DNA of 64,000 bases from Lanius collurio (taxonomy: Eukaryota; Chordata; Aves; Passeriformes; Laniidae): NCBI GenBank assembly GCA_020086605.1, contig JACBWW010000012.1, positions 18,473,753 to 18,537,752 on the forward strand. Direction: 5' to 3'. How positions within the stretch are numbered: position 1 is the stretch's first letter; every line of letters starts with the position of its first letter. Made by a program: the position numbers and the translations under genes. A model generated the notes under the pieces. That model made no database searches and had not been told where the DNA came from. It saw only the letters and a program-made list of their open reading frames with translations. Below are positions 1 through 13,921 of the stretch, in pieces.

Positions 1-423
1 TCACAATAAAAATATATCTTACTGAAGGCTTCTGTAATTACCATGTTTGCCTATGTCCTACTGTGAAGGTAAAGCAAACACACCATGTCAAAAAGATTTT
101 CAGCAAGTATTGCTTTATATCTGGCATGTTTGTAGGAGGGTAAATGCTATGCATAGGGAGGACAAAGCAGCTTGCTTTTTGTCTAGGCTGCTTAATTAGG
201 ATTAGACTTTCACCTTTTTCATCCTGCTAATGAGGATTACATATGGTGCTGTTTTCCCTGAAATTCTTTTCTCAGAAAGGAGTGTTTCACCCTAAACAAA
301 AAAGTAAATTATATAAAGTGATATATTAAACTGTCACAAAACCCTTAGGCAAAGCATAGTCACTCACTTACCTTTTTTGGCTACTAGTGTTTAGTATTTT
401 TAACATGTATTTGTGTGTTTCAG

Positions 424-3400
424 ATCCATAGGTTTGCTACACCAGTGATGCATGGATGTATCCTTTTGTGCTGTAAAACTGAGTGCTGGATATGGATAGT
501 CCAGTAGCAAAATGGCTGCTGCCAAGGCTGCTCTGTTGTTGCACTGGCAATTAGGATATAGAGCACAAAGTCAGAAATAAGTTATAGTTTACTTATATAT
601 GGGTGTTACATATTGTTTAACAGCCCACTTGTGTGTTAACACCTTTGAATATTCTGCTTTGAAGGCTTAATGTATTTCATTTTACAGGCATGGTTTGCAT
701 AACTTTCTTTCAGTGGGAAGGTTAAGATTAATATGACAAATGCTCTTACATCAGGTTCAGTACTTTTTTATCTTGCTATACGGATGTGTTTACTTTAGAT
801 ACAAAATAAGAGAGAACAGTTCTGACTTGAAGGAGTGCTTATGGATGTTCCTGTTGATGATTAGAAGGATAAGTTCTTCTGAAGGCTCATGGGATGCTTT
901 TCCTAGGCAGCTGCTTTTCCTGCACCAACGCTTTGGGTAACAGCCTTTTTAGCAAAGCAGTCATGAGTTTATTTTTGAGAAGGGATGAATGCTGCAAGTG
1001 AGCTGAATGCTTTCTGGAGACAGCGTGTGATCAACAGTAAGTCCCAGGTAGTTGCTCCTGGACAGACAGCGTGAAAAGGACTGGCAAGACTGGACAGAGC
1101 AACTCATGTTGCAAAGGCCTCTCAGGTGTGTACAGGGAATGGCTTCCAGATGGAATCAGTTGATCTGGTAAGACTGTCAGCAGCTGGCAGTTCTCCAGTC
1201 CTTCTTTCCTGTGGCTTCATTTAATGGAAAATGTTGTGGGAGTAGGCAGAGAGACAAAGGGAAGATAGAAAAAGGGAACTGTCAAAACACCCTAATCCTT
1301 ATCCTGCTGGTTCTGGGTAAATTGCATTTAACAACTGACAGACTGCAATTAACACCTTCCTTGATCCTGTTTTTTCACTATATAAATAATTAGCATAAGT
1401 AATGTTAGGTTAAATTGGAATTACAGCAAAACCTTAGAAAACTCAAGAACTTGAAGAAACTGGATTCCTAGTGGTAAAAAGGCTGGGAAGAGCCCTAAGC
1501 AGAACTGTTACAGTGCCACTAGTAGATATTTCAATAATATTAAAGGTTCTTCCCTCCCCACACCCCTCATATAAACCCAAATATTTTTTTTACAACTATG
1601 TGTACTGGGCTTCTACTCCTTCAGTGATGAGAAATAATGGACTTGGATAGTTGAGATTTGGATCACCTAAAGCCCTAAACTATGTTTCATATTTCCCTTG
1701 CTGCTCCAAAGCAAAAGCCCTTCTCAAGAACAGTAAATTCTGCCTTGTACTTTTCTGTGTATGTGGAAGTTGCTAATAGCAAGTTGTCATTTTAAGTGAG
1801 GACAGATTGCCAGCAGCAAATAGGCTGACAATTGCTAAGCAGCTAAGGTTAGAGGTAACCTTTCTTGCAGAATATTGTTGGCTATGCAAATGTTGAATTA
1901 AAGGGTGGAGGACCCAGCAGTAATTTTCCAGGAAAACAGAGGAATGGGTATTTTTTCAGCCTTAATTTATGAATTGTGAGAACATTCTGGATGGGGTGAA
2001 TTTGTATTATATTTTTGGGGGGTTGTTTACAAACAGTATTTGCATAAATGCAAACAGAAATCAAGATGACTTGAGTGAAATCAGTGTGTCCTTTAATATA
2101 GCTGAGATGCTCGTGTGACACAGCTGCTTTATGTCCCATTTGAATCATAGATGCAGAACCTAAATTTTACTTAAAACAAAGTATCTAGATTCCTCAAAGA
2201 GAAGACTGCAGTGCAATAATTAAAAAATTGACCATTTTGACCTTTTGCTTGCTTTGAAGTGGTAGGTTTCAGTTTTTAGGGACAAAGCATGAAAGCTGGT
2301 GGATCTACCCTGAGAAATTTTTCATGACTGCTGGTCTCCATTAGACTTGATATCTCACTGCAGTCCAAATAAGTGCTTTTATAAGCAGCACAAAACAAGA
2401 CTAAAACTGAAATTAGTTGTCATTTTCCCTGTTCGATGGTTAGTCCCAGGTGCATTTGGCAGGGTCTGCAGCCTGGGCAGGAAACCATTCTTGTGAAAGA
2501 AGCTTACACTGGAGTCTTGGTGTGTGTTCATTCTCTTTTTCTTCACATGGATTTGAAAAGCAGTCAATTTTACTGCTAGTTCTGGTATTTGTAGATGTGA
2601 TATATGTTGCACTTAGGGGTGTAAAGTATATACCCCAAGATATTTACTCTTCTAAAAGCCTAAAATTTTTGAAGAGGTATTTTTTGAAGTAGTTGTTAAT
2701 TTTTAAAAGCAATAGGGGCAAAAAACTGTTAGGGTAGTTTAATAAAATTATGAATTAGATGGATTCTTAATTTTTAATTAGGACCATAAAACCCAGAATA
2801 ATCTTATTCAGACTCGCATTTTCTGAAAATTAGAGCAGTTTTAATGTCTATTCATCAGTGACATCACCGTAGTGTTGTTTTGCAATGTGCATATGGATCC
2901 TAGTATTGTTACCGTCCCTCAAGTTTAATGTTCAGCTCTTGCTGGGGTGAGAATGTTTACAGATTTATTTGAGTGTAGTCTCTTGGTTCCTTGATGTTTC
3001 CTACCTGTTGATGTATAAAAATATCCTAATGAAATGTTGGGGTTTTTCCTTAGCGTTGGTCATCAGTTATCACTATGCACTCTTGTTCTATTAATGGCAA
3101 GTGTTTTGACTGGCTGCTTGTTTCCAGAAGAAGCTGTTTCAGGGCTGGTGTACGCTACTATGTAAGAGGTAAGAGAGAAAATTGATTTATTTCAAAAATA
3201 ATGTGTATTCCATCTGCACATTGGAGTTATCTTTGAGTAATTGCTGTATAATGGCTTGCAAAAAAAAATTGTTTAGTTTGTCTTGAGATTCTTCCTCCAA
3301 AGAAAATATTAGGAACTGAAGCATTTCATGGCATTTATTAAAAGTGACTCTTCTTTATGTCTCTAAGGCATAACTGCAAAAGTTCTGTAATAATCTTCAA

Positions 3401-6400
3401 CATGTGACTGTTTTTATTGGTGTTAAAGGCAAGTGTGTAATAGCCCTTTTGGTCTAGCAGTAAATCCAGTTAAGAGCATCATTGATGCTGGCAGGGGAGC
3501 CCTGAGTGGTGTTCTCTAATTGTTTCAAGTTAAAAAGCAAACAGGGAAATAAATTTAAATTACTTTCTCTGTTCTTAGTCCCAAAATACATGCTTTTAAA
3601 GAAATTAGTCTGTTTCTGCAATACCACTGTTACATAATTGTGAATATTTTGGTGTCAGAGCACTGGTATTTTATTTCATATTAAACGATAGTTTCTAGTG
3701 CTAGAAGTATCAAAATGTGTTAACTTGAAGAAGCACAGTTCTGCTTAAATTTAGTGCAGATCATGTTAAACTTTTACTAAGGGTGTGTTTTATTTTACAT
3801 TGTCAGGCAGCTCTGTGCTTCCTGTGAGGACTTAAAAGGGAAGGGAAGGAAGCCTTTAGCTGATGTTCTGTCACTGCTCTGCAGCCAGGCTGAGCTGGCT
3901 AACAAGGTCTTTTTCCTACACAGGCATTGATTCAGAAGGGCACGCTGCTAACTTTGTTGAGACAGAACAAATTGTGCATTACAAGGGGAGCAAAGCATCC
4001 TTTGTTCAGGTAAAGTCACTGTAAGGAACATAGATAGCTCTGTCTGTGTTCTTAAATATAGAGTGTCTATAAGGTAGGCCAATAAAACTTAACAGACTGA
4101 ATTAGTTTAACAAAATAAACCAGTCTGCTTTATTTTTAAATGTCGAGTGAGTTTTCTAAATTCTGCTGTTTATAACCATTTCTATTTTTTTGCAGACCCG
4201 TGGATCCATTCCTTTCTTCTGGTCTCAAAGACCAAACCTCAAGTATAAACCAAAGCCACAGATCAGCAAGTCAGTAAATCATGTATGTGAGTGTTTGTGT
4301 CCTGAGTTTTTAACGTGTTACGGGGCTCGTGTTTGTGTGATAGGGTAGCAAACTGTAATCAGAAGAATAAAAATCAGTAATACTGGATTGAGCTTTATTC
4401 TTTAAAATAGCAAAAAACCTTGTACTTCTTACCATGAATTCAGAGACTGAGAAAAAATGCAGACATCAATGGGGGTAGTTTCTCTTTGGATCCAGTTTGC
4501 AGCAAGTTTAGTAGCTGTGCAATTGTCCTTATCTGCAGCATACTTAACAAGGAGAACTGAATGGACTGGGAGGAGGAAAGTGGAAATGTATCGGCACAAT
4601 AGAGAACTTCAAACACCTAGATATAAGAATCATCAGAAAGATTATAATGGAGCTTTCTTGTAAAGCACTGATCTTAACAGTAGTGTACATCTGTCAACAT
4701 ATTTCCTTTCTCTTCTAGATGGATGGCTTCCAAAGACATTTTGACTCACAAATAATTAGCTATGGAAAGCAAATGATTGTGAACTTGGTATGCTTTCACT
4801 TGTTCTTCCTGAAAAAGCTGTTCTTTTAAACAGGCTTTTGAGTAATTCTGTCTGTTCTCCTGTTTCCCAGGTTAACCAAAAAGGCTCAGAGAAGCCTCTT
4901 GAGCAAACCTTTTCGAAAATGGTGAACAGCATGGCAAATGGAATGGTCAGGTACATGTGACATAAAGTGATACATTCTGTGTTACAAGTTAAGCATTGTC
5001 TTTGAGACCCTCAGAGTGATCAGTTCTTCAGGGGCCTTTACCAACCCTCTGATTTGTTTGCATTTTATGTTTATGAAGTAACTTGCTAAGAGAGGAGACA
5101 GGCAGAATAAAGAAGGAAATTCAGATGCAATGGTAATGCCAGTATTGGAGTCTTAGTATGCAATGGAGGTCTTCTGCATTTTAGGAAAAAGAAAATCATG
5201 CCCTGCAGAGCTAGCTTCTGGCAGAAGGGCTTGGTTACATTGCTAAGTTAGTGAGGGAGTGCTGAGTGTCAGTAAAACAGGATGGAACAGTAAGGGGAAC
5301 AAGTAATTTAAATGCCTGGAGCTCAGTGTAACAAAGGGCCAGGAGTGGAGAATGCACTTGGATTATGAGAAATTCCATCTCTTTGTGCGAATACTGAGTG
5401 CATTACACAATTTTACAACCTGTCTGTGCTTGCTTTCATTAACTTGTGAAGAGAGGGCTTGCATCCAACTCACACAGATATTTGCCCCTCTACCTTATCC
5501 TTGAAATTGCTGTGCCTTGTTTTTTTATTCTGTGCATATGTGCTATAAAGTCATCTGGTGGAAAAAAAAATGTGAAATTATGTGAAGGTGCATTTTGGTG
5601 ATGTTCTGTGTATGTTCAAAAGTGGTATTTGACATCCCCATTTTACTATTGCTTCCAAAATCCACTTTTTTGGGTAATTGTTTTTGATGGTTTTTACCTG
5701 CCAGAGTCAAACTTGATTCTTCAGTTAATTTTTTCAGTGTGTATAGACCATCTTTCTTCATGCATAGTCCTGAACTCTTGTCAAATAACTTTTGGGTTGT
5801 GAATGCTTGAGGGAAGGAATGTAATGCCCTGTAATTCACTACAAACATATACATACAAATATTTAATTGATCAAGCACCACTCATTTAGATCACTTCTTG
5901 GTAGAAATGGGCAGTTAAAATTTTGTTCCAAGTCAGTAGCTGCTTAATTTTCTTACAACAGCGAAGCTAGCTGCTTAAACAGAACCTCTCTCAGATTTCT
6001 AGAGAGTTATTGAGGGAATTACGCCAGCAAAGAGTGTTGGATTTCAGCACCTGTTTCTAGTTCAAAGTGAACAGAGAATGAAAGAATCCTGGTGGGGGGA
6101 AAAAAAAAGGACATTAACTAAGATTCATATCCCTTCTGTACTTCCTAGAGGAAAAATATTAGCCAGAACATAGACTGGAACATAGAACTTGGAACTGAAT
6201 TGTCTGCTTCCCCAGACTGGTGGCATTTTGTAAATTTTAAATGGTGTCACCATTCACACTAAGGGTGCAGCATCAGATTACAGAGCACTAACAAAATCTA
6301 CACATGTGCTGAAAGTCATCATTTGTTTGAAAACAAATCCTCTGCCACTTCCTGTTTTATAGATCAGCCTTTTGCTGTAGGATTTTCTGTAACCTTCACT

Positions 6401-9400
6401 GCAGGACCTATGTAATCTGAAAAGGTGCTTCTCTCTCTGAACAGATATGTGGCGTTTGACTTCCATAAAGAGTGCAGTCGGATGAGGTGGGATCGGCTTC
6501 AGATTTTGATGGATCAGCTAGCAGAACAGCAAGATGAGTTCAGGTAAGGCTCTGCAGTTCTTTCACTTCTGTGCTGTTAAAATGAGAGCACTTCCTCAAA
6601 TCTTCTGTTGTCTTGCATTAAGGCACAGCAATACAGATATATAATCTTCTATGAAAAAGATGCATTTGTGTGCATTAGTGTGTCCATATCTCTGGTGTCT
6701 TGCTGATGTCATGTGCAAGGTTGGAGACCTGGTAGGGTGTAAGATGTAGAGCCCATGTTACTTCTCAATAAAGTGGGTCCAAGAATTGCAGCAACCCTGA
6801 GTTGTGACAAGACCTGCTTTTGTAAGGCTGCATAAAAGGTTTGACAAAGAAATGAGCATGCATATAACTGGAGCTATTTAAAAGAAAGTCTACTTCGATG
6901 ATATTTATCTTTCATCCAGTAGTAATTCCAGGTAGTACTGACAACAAACTGTTGTGCCATGTACTGTAAAACACTGGGTGTTCCTTCCGCAGGCATTTGT
7001 AAAAATGTTTTCTCTAACACACACTTTGTTGTAGCTCTAAACCTTGCACTGACATTGATTGTTAGCCCTTGCTACCATAAGTAACCTAAATGGAAACAAA
7101 TTCTCATTTTCTTTAGTCATATAAAAATACACAAAATGTCCAAATCAATTTAAATCTTTAGTCCCCCAAGTGTGTTTTTGGTTGTAGCTACTTGCAGACT
7201 TATGAATTGCTAGGGAAATAGTTTACTTTGTTCTGCTTTTCTGATTGCTTCCTTCCTGTTCCTGAAGTCTTGTGCCTAAAGCACAAAGCAGATCAGCTAA
7301 AACATTACAAAACTAGCAGTGGTATAGTCTATCCTAACAAAATAAAATGAGATAAGGTGTGGACTAGAACAAGAATCTTCTTAATGAGGTCTCTTACCTG
7401 GAGTGATGGCTATGTGAATGATATAAATTAATCAGATTATAGTTAATATTCTGTCCACCACAAAAAAAATAAAAAAGGTCTTAAAAACTCATAAAGACCT
7501 AATGAATAAACTGATTTTGAGCACCTCAAATAAGGAGAAATAAGATTGCAAGTTTTTCCTACACAGCGAGGATCCTTTATTCTCAGCATTAATACTGAAT
7601 CCCATAACTTGTTTACTGTCAGCTGCCATTGGAGGTGTAGAAAATAACCAGGTTATTTAAAAGAAAAGGCTATTAATCCCTAAAACAAGATACAAAATTG
7701 AAGACTCTTTCTCAAGATTAGGCTGGCTCTAGCTTAATTTGTTTTATTTTATCTGTAATGACTATTGCTTAAGTAGGAACAGAAAAGTGTAAGTTCTGAT
7801 ATTTGTAGAAAATGGTTTTGCAACCCCTAGGGAGGTAGACAATCCTTATTTTATGCAGGCTGAATCCAGTTGTGGAAGATCTATCAGAAAGGAGAGCTGG
7901 GTTTGTGGAGGTGTTTTTTGTTAGCTTTTAAATTTTTTTAGAACAGTTATAGGAGATGCAGCATTTAAGAATAGACATTTCTAGTTAATTAGGATAATAA
8001 CAGACTAGCTTATCCTAATATCAGTTGTAGGCAAAATGCAGGGGGAAAAGGAAGATTTCACGGGTATTATTGTCTCCTTTAGTCTGCAACAATGTAAAAC
8101 ATGGTTTAACAAAACTAGTTCAAGAATGATGAAAATGGTTCTTAAAAAGACAACACAAGGGTAATCAAAGTAAATTCATGTGCTTCTAAGGCTCCTGACT
8201 GTAGTACTGCATCACTCTAGACTTGATAATCTTACATATGATCCACTCTTGAGCATTTTAAGTCCACATTCAGAGTTCATAATTACATACTGGAGTAACT
8301 TAATCTATAGATTATGATCTGTAAATCTGTAGAGAACTGAAGTTTCGTGCTGTGGCAGGACGGGCATAGTTCTGTCCCATTCACACATCCAGTTGATAAG
8401 TAGATTGGAATATTTGATCTACCAGCTCAGTATTGAAATGCATGTGTGCAGTTCAGTACTTAAAATGAGCTGTTTGTTATCAACTACTGGAAACACCCGG
8501 TTTAGTGGATTAAAAAGATTGAGATAACAATTAGCATATGCAAGAGGGGATATCTGGTTCCCCCACATGTTCACATAGTGGAGAGAATGTCATGTGACAG
8601 TTGCAGATTTTTCCATATTTTCCGAGTGACCTTAAAAAATCTGACTACATTTCTGGAAGAATTGTGCCCGATAGCTTAGGTGACTTTTTATGCATTGCTT
8701 ACTGGCTTGAAGTGGGTGACCAGTTGTAAACAAATCTGATTACTTTGGCTGTTAGGCTCTGCTAATGATCTTCCTATCTGTGGAGCTGGGACACTAAAAT
8801 AACTGGGAAAGAAAATACAAGTCCCTGATTTTGCTCCAGAAGCTGCCTTTCCCAGTGGCATATAATTCAATATTGCTGGTTGGCTTTCTGAATGTAAGAG
8901 TGAATACTGCCCTGAGATTGCTCAGTGTTCATCCACTGATGCTGTTTTCCAGAATGGGAAGAATTCAGGGAGGCATCAAAGTTCGAAGACGTGGCTGAGA
9001 ACTCATCAGATGCTCAGGACAATTGCATTTTGGTTGCTAGGCTATTTACTTATGAAAGCATGTGGTTTATATGGACTGTTTTCTCTAAATCCATGTGTTG
9101 TATGTGTTAGTTACTTTCTAGTTGACTCGGAGGGTAAAATTGTGACTCAGCAGGAAGGAACGTTCCGCAGTAACTGCATGGACTGCCTGGATCGGACTAA
9201 CGTGATCCAGAGCTTGTTAGCACGCAGGTCTCTCCAGGCCCAGCTTCAGGTAACTGTTTTACTCTTCTTTAACAAGCTGGAAGAGGAGAGAGGCTTTCCA
9301 TTTGGAATGGAAATGTAATTTGAACACTCAGTAAGAGCTTGCACAGTGGAGTTACTGTACTACTTACTTGAGCTGCATTGACTAGACTCAAGTTTGATAA

Positions 9401-12009
9401 ATACAGCTTTTTCTGAAAGCAAATGCTAATTTTTCTATCAAACTCCTAGTGAGCCTCAATGTGCTTTTTGTTTCAGAGACTAGGTGTTCTGCATGTGGGA
9501 CAGAGAATTGAAGAGCAGGCAGACTTTGAGAAAATCTACAAAAATGGTAGGCTGTTTATAGAGTTCAAACAATGACTTTTTCTCTGAAGAGAGTATATAG
9601 CTTCCTTAATATTTCTTATTTTTTTCCTATTCACAGCATGGGCTGATAACGCTAATGCTTGTGCCAAACAATATGCTGGAACCGGTGCCTTAAAGACAGA
9701 TTACACAAGGCAAGTCAGCCTTTCTTGTAAGGGCTTTCTGGGTTTTTGGGCATGTTTGGAATTTTCTTTGAGTTTGCATATCTAAGGAGGTTATTGATCT
9801 GGGGCTTAGGCCATAAATGAGTTTTTTGCAATGGTTCAGTTAGGAAAAAGTCAGTCTAAAATCTCCAGAGCACTGTTCTTTGCTGTGTTTTTGTGAAAGT
9901 AAAGGTTATGTGGAAATGAAAGCCAAGGCAGTGTGCCCTGAAGATGCACATTTATATTATGTGATGGAAAGAAGTAATTTTATTTTCTAATTTTGTTACA
10001 AGTATGTGCGGTAATAATGCAGAGGCAGCACTAGATAAATGTATTCCTGTGCTGGTGTTCGTTTAATGTAGTACACATCTGGATATAATGACAGCATGTA
10101 AATCTGAAATTATAGTCCTGAATTAATACATCTATTTTAAATATTTTTCACAATTTCTTTTTGCAGGACTGGGAAGAGAACTCAGTGGGGCTTAATAATG
10201 GATGGCTGGAACTCATTAATACGTTATTACAAAAACAACTTTTCTGATGGATTTAGACAAGTAAGTTAAGCTTTTAACCAGGGGGAAGTGTATTTGATGA
10301 ATATTGCTGTGCATTCTAACTCTTGCCCTCCCTTTCTCTTACAGGATGCAATTGATCTTTTTCTTGGAAATTATTCAGTGGATGAAGTAGAACCTGCTAG
10401 TCCTTTACATGTCAAGAAAGATTGGAAGTTCTTAGCTGTGAGTATGGAGACTTTATTTGTGATGCAAGAAGTACAACCATTTAGTGACTGGCTTCATTAT
10501 GCCTAAGTAGCACTTGTCTGTTAGGCACGAAGCATCCCTGTAATCTGGTAATGTCTCTGTGATACCTGCTTATAGGATTAAACCCAGACCATTCCTTTGC
10601 CAGAAAGTGGAGTGTCTTTGAGGTATTGGAAAAACTGCTGCTTGCTTTTTTTTAAAATATGGTTCACCACGTGGAAAGGAGGAAATTCTACTGCTCACTA
10701 TCAATGACTCTTTCCTTCTGCACAAGAATCTTTTCTCACACTTCATGCAGAAGCATAGACTGTACACAAAGAAACCACTTTTTTCATTTTTTTCACCCTT
10801 TCTATTTTGAAATGGGATTTGGGAACATAATGGGTTTAATTGGTGGTTTTTTTTTTTTTTTTAACAAAGCATAAATCTCAACCTGTCTTTTAATGCACAG
10901 GAGGTGTCTTTAAATTCTTAACATAGTTACTGAACACACTCTTCCAAATTTTGGAACTATCCAAACTTTTATTTGTACCTGAATGCAGGTGAATTGAGAA
11001 TTAAAACAAGTTCATTGCAAAGCAAGTAAATAGCTTTACAGTACAACTCATCTTAAAGGAAATCAACGTACGTACTGCTGTATCAAGTGGTTATTCTTTT
11101 TCTCTTTCCTCAGTTGCCTATTATTATGGTGGTTGCTTTCTCCATGTGCATTATTTGTCTGCTAATGGCTGGTAAGTCACTATTGAGTTTAATTTTATAA
11201 AACTGGCTTGTTTTCTGTGACCTTTGTGTAAAGGGTTACCAGTGACTATTCGGTATAGAATTGCTTCTCAGTCATTCTAAAAGGTGCTTGAATGTGGCTC
11301 TGGAGATTGAGGTTTAGCGCTGTATCATTAATGTGGAAAAAACTGAGGTGCTATAGAAAACAATATTAAAATTCATGTAGAAGTCAATTAAGGGACAGGT
11401 AATTGTCCCCAAATTTAGACCACCGTGGTAGACCTGTAGCTTTATTGTAGGCTGGATAAAGCCCCAGAGGAATACCTGTCTAATTTTGGGCAGACTGACA
11501 GTTCAGAACTGTCAGATACAGGCATGAGCCTGGTTCTGATGGATGTCCCTTTAATCTCACGTGTTGGGAGTGGTGAATGTTTTTGCCTTCGGTTTTTGCC
11601 TTGAATTTTCTAGCATTAGTGCCAGTAGAGTTCTTGAGTGACTTCTGTAGATCTCTGTTCAATATGTTCCAAGAAATGTGTGGCAAATACAAGTTTTCCA
11701 AGGTAAGGAAACAGAAAAAGATCTGTGAAAGACTTCTGATTTCATTTGATGTAGCATCTTTCATTTCGAGATCTCTGAGGGAGAGCTTGAAATATTTGCA
11801 TTTGTACTAAAGTAAAACTCTCTGGTAATTGGAGATAATGAGCTGAAAGGTTTATCTGACTCTTCTTCACAGGTGATACGTGGACCGAGACACTGGCCTA
11901 TGTGCTTTTCTGGGGAAGTGCCAGCTTTGGAACTTTTGCTATCATCCTTTACAATGGCAAGGATTTTGTAGATGCACCCAAGCTGGTCCAGAAGGAGAAG
12001 ATGGACTGA
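424..12009 (+). CDS. SACM1L: SACM1L, phosphatidylinositol-phosphate phosphatase SAC1 (5' part outside window)
   Basis: Fourteen coding exons: 424-457, 3067-3168, 3924-4009, 4196-4282, 4719-4787, 4871-4950, 6445-6543, 9111-9249, 9477-9546, 9637-9709, 10167-10260, 10345-10437, 11114-11171 and 11873-12009 (TGA). They join in phase to 1221 nt, 406 residues, matching roughly residues 182-587 of the human protein. The exon at 9111-9249 encodes the Sac-family signature CMDCLDRTN; by length its first Cys corresponds to human Cys389, the catalytic residue. The exons at 11114 and 11873 encode two hydrophobic spans near the C terminus, and the protein ends in KEKMD, a KxKxx-type COPI retrieval signal. 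Known family role: ER/Golgi membrane enzyme that dephosphorylates PI4P at contact sites. Oddities: a 34-nt first visible exon, a U12-like intron after it, and a GC-AG intron after 9709. No earlier exon was found in 1-423. Introns show no other gene. Confidence 0.97.
458..3066 (+). other. SACM1L: Probable U12-type (minor spliceosome) intron of SACM1L
   Basis: The donor after 457 reads GTATCCTTTT, the classic GT-AG U12 donor. The acceptor side has TTCCTTAGC at 3046-3054, close to the U12 branch consensus TTCCTTAAC, with its A 14 nt before the acceptor AG at 3065-3066, and no pyrimidine run between that element and the AG. Joining T at 457 with TT at 3067 makes the conserved Phe of the HGFITM-like segment, so the boundaries are supported by phase. 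No other intron in this window has such a donor. The branch element has one mismatch. Confidence 0.75.
9710..10166 (+). other. SACM1L: GC-AG intron of SACM1L
   Basis: The exon ending at 9709 is followed by GCAAGT rather than GT. The acceptor TTTTGCAG ends at 10166. AG from the upstream exon plus G from the downstream exon makes the Arg of the conserved T-R-T-G-K-R run. No GT in phase is available nearby, so a GC donor is the simplest reading. Confidence 0.8.
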
Positions 12010-12472
12010 ATTTGTGTGTGTGGAAAGCGGCTTGGTACTGAGGATTCTTCAAGCCACACTTGGAGTCTCTACTGACCTGCTTTCCACACCAAATGATGCT
12101 CTTATGGACATTCTTCCTTGGCAATGGGGGGGGTCAGGGGTAAGGAAACTGTGTCCTGTGGTGGTGGTAGCTTTCAACTGAGACCTGGCTTGACAGTCTT
12201 AGTTGCAATGGTCTTTGGAATATTGCATTAGTGGACAGGGCTCCACTCTTACTGGGGTAATGCAAAGACAAAAGCCAGCTTTTTGGTGTCTGGAATATTT
12301 TGGAGCTTAAGTGGACTGCTTAAGCTCATGCTCCACCTGGCCTGGTTCAGCTGGTTTTTTTGCCTTGACAGGAGAGAGCTTTGATGCTGTTCATGTCTCA
12401 AAATATCCAAATGCTGAAGCATTAATAATGGAACATCTGATAGTGGTTTCTGAACAAATATGGCTTCATACC

Positions 12473-12478
12473 AATAAA
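12473..12478 (+). terminator. SACM1L: Proximal polyadenylation signal of SACM1L
   Basis: AATAAA about 460 nt after the stop codon, with TTGTTGTG-type GT-rich sequence about 35 nt downstream, as expected for a working cleavage site. Confidence 0.55.
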
Positions 12479-13915
12479 AAGTCTAGGTCCAGACTTACAG
12501 CTGGATTACATTTGTTGTGATAAAGTCTGTGTTAAGGAGTCCTTCGTGTGTATTTGTGTGTGGATTCTTTTCACTAAATATGAAAGATTTTTGAATCCTA
12601 ATGCTGTTCTAAAATGAGGTTTTTGTCCTGTCTTGTTAATCTAGAACTGATGCAATATTCTGCTAATCATTGTTAGGGTGAAAGGGCAGTGTAATTGGAT
12701 GTTCCTGAAGTTGCAAATGTCTTGCACTGTTTCAATACTACGGTCTCCATATGAAAATCCAGTAGTTAGCAAGTTAAAATGTAGAATTTTCTTTCTAAAG
12801 ATGTAAACGAAAACAAAGAATGTAAAAGTCCTTTGCAGTGTTTATTCAACCTTCCTTATGCTAAAGTTCCAAAGTACTTCATTACTTTAAGAATGGGTCA
12901 CAACATAAAAGGTGAACATCGTATTGTTTTGCTAGTCAGCTGCTTCTGTCCTTGGTTATATTGAAATAATTTTTGAAAGAAGGAATAACAGCCTAAGGAG
13001 AAAGCATTAAGTCTAAACTCTGTATTTCTACTTGGGAGCAGCAGCTTGCTTTTCATGCATGATACTGTAACACACTCTTTTAAGAAAAAAAAAAACAACT
13101 GCAGACTAATTTGTGCTGGTTAATGTGTGTCTTTAAATTTAGTGCTTCCAAGCTGTATAAAAATAAGGACCAATTTTAAACTATTTTGTCACTTATTTTC
13201 TATGGTTTGTTCAAAACCAGACATGGAACTTGCTTAAGGCGCTGTGCATTGTTTAATATTTCCTGTAAGTACAGCTGTATATTCAGATTGCGAGTATAAA
13301 ATTTAAAGGGGGGGAAGGGACAAACATGTAGAATACTACTAGGGCTAGCACAGGTGTCACTATTGAAGCTAGAACACAAAACACTGATACTCCAGTGTTC
13401 ACTTGTGTTATGACTGAAAATATGTACAGTTTTTGTTGTTTTTTTTTTTTTCCTTTTGCAACTGTTCATTTTAACCTTGAATGTTTCTGGAGGCCTCTCT
13501 GGGTTTTGTGTAAACATAACCTGTTCATGAGCACTAGTACTTGCAAAGTATCCGTTTGCTTCTAGTTGCTGTAATGGAAAAACACCAGTTGGTGGTTAAC
13601 TGGAAATCCTCCTAACTTAAAACTTTCAAAGGTGAACTCCCTCATGGGCACAAAGTACAAGAACATCATAGACTCAATATTTGAAAGCAGTGGTTCTGGT
13701 GGCTCGCTGGCAGGTGGAGTTTGAAACTTGGCTCAGTTGTCTTGCAGTGTAGAACTAAGTTGTTGCAGCAAAGACCAAACTTGAATTGCTAACATAAAAG
13801 GTTTGTAAGAGATAGAATAATGTAGGGTTTAGAAGTTGGAAGGCACCTGTATTTCAGTGCTTTGCAAAGAGTCTGTATTTCTAAAATCACAAATGGTGTA
13901 ATACATCTAAATGAC

Positions 13916-13921
13916 AATAAA
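13916..13921 (+). terminator. SACM1L: Distal polyadenylation signal of SACM1L
   Basis: AATAAA followed within 30 nt by T- and GT-rich sequence (TTTTCTAG, TGTGGTTC, TTTTGTGC). It would give a 3'UTR of about 1.9 kb. A further AATAAA at 14394-14399 is a weaker alternative. Confidence 0.55.

Noticed and set aside
1..423. Earlier SACM1L exon at the left edge
   Set aside because: I searched for the FVWNGHLLREL-type segment expected before 424 and found no match with splice sites.
12311..12520. Short plus-strand frame after the SACM1L stop
   Set aside because: Lies in the 3'UTR, ends across the polyadenylation signal, and resembles nothing known.
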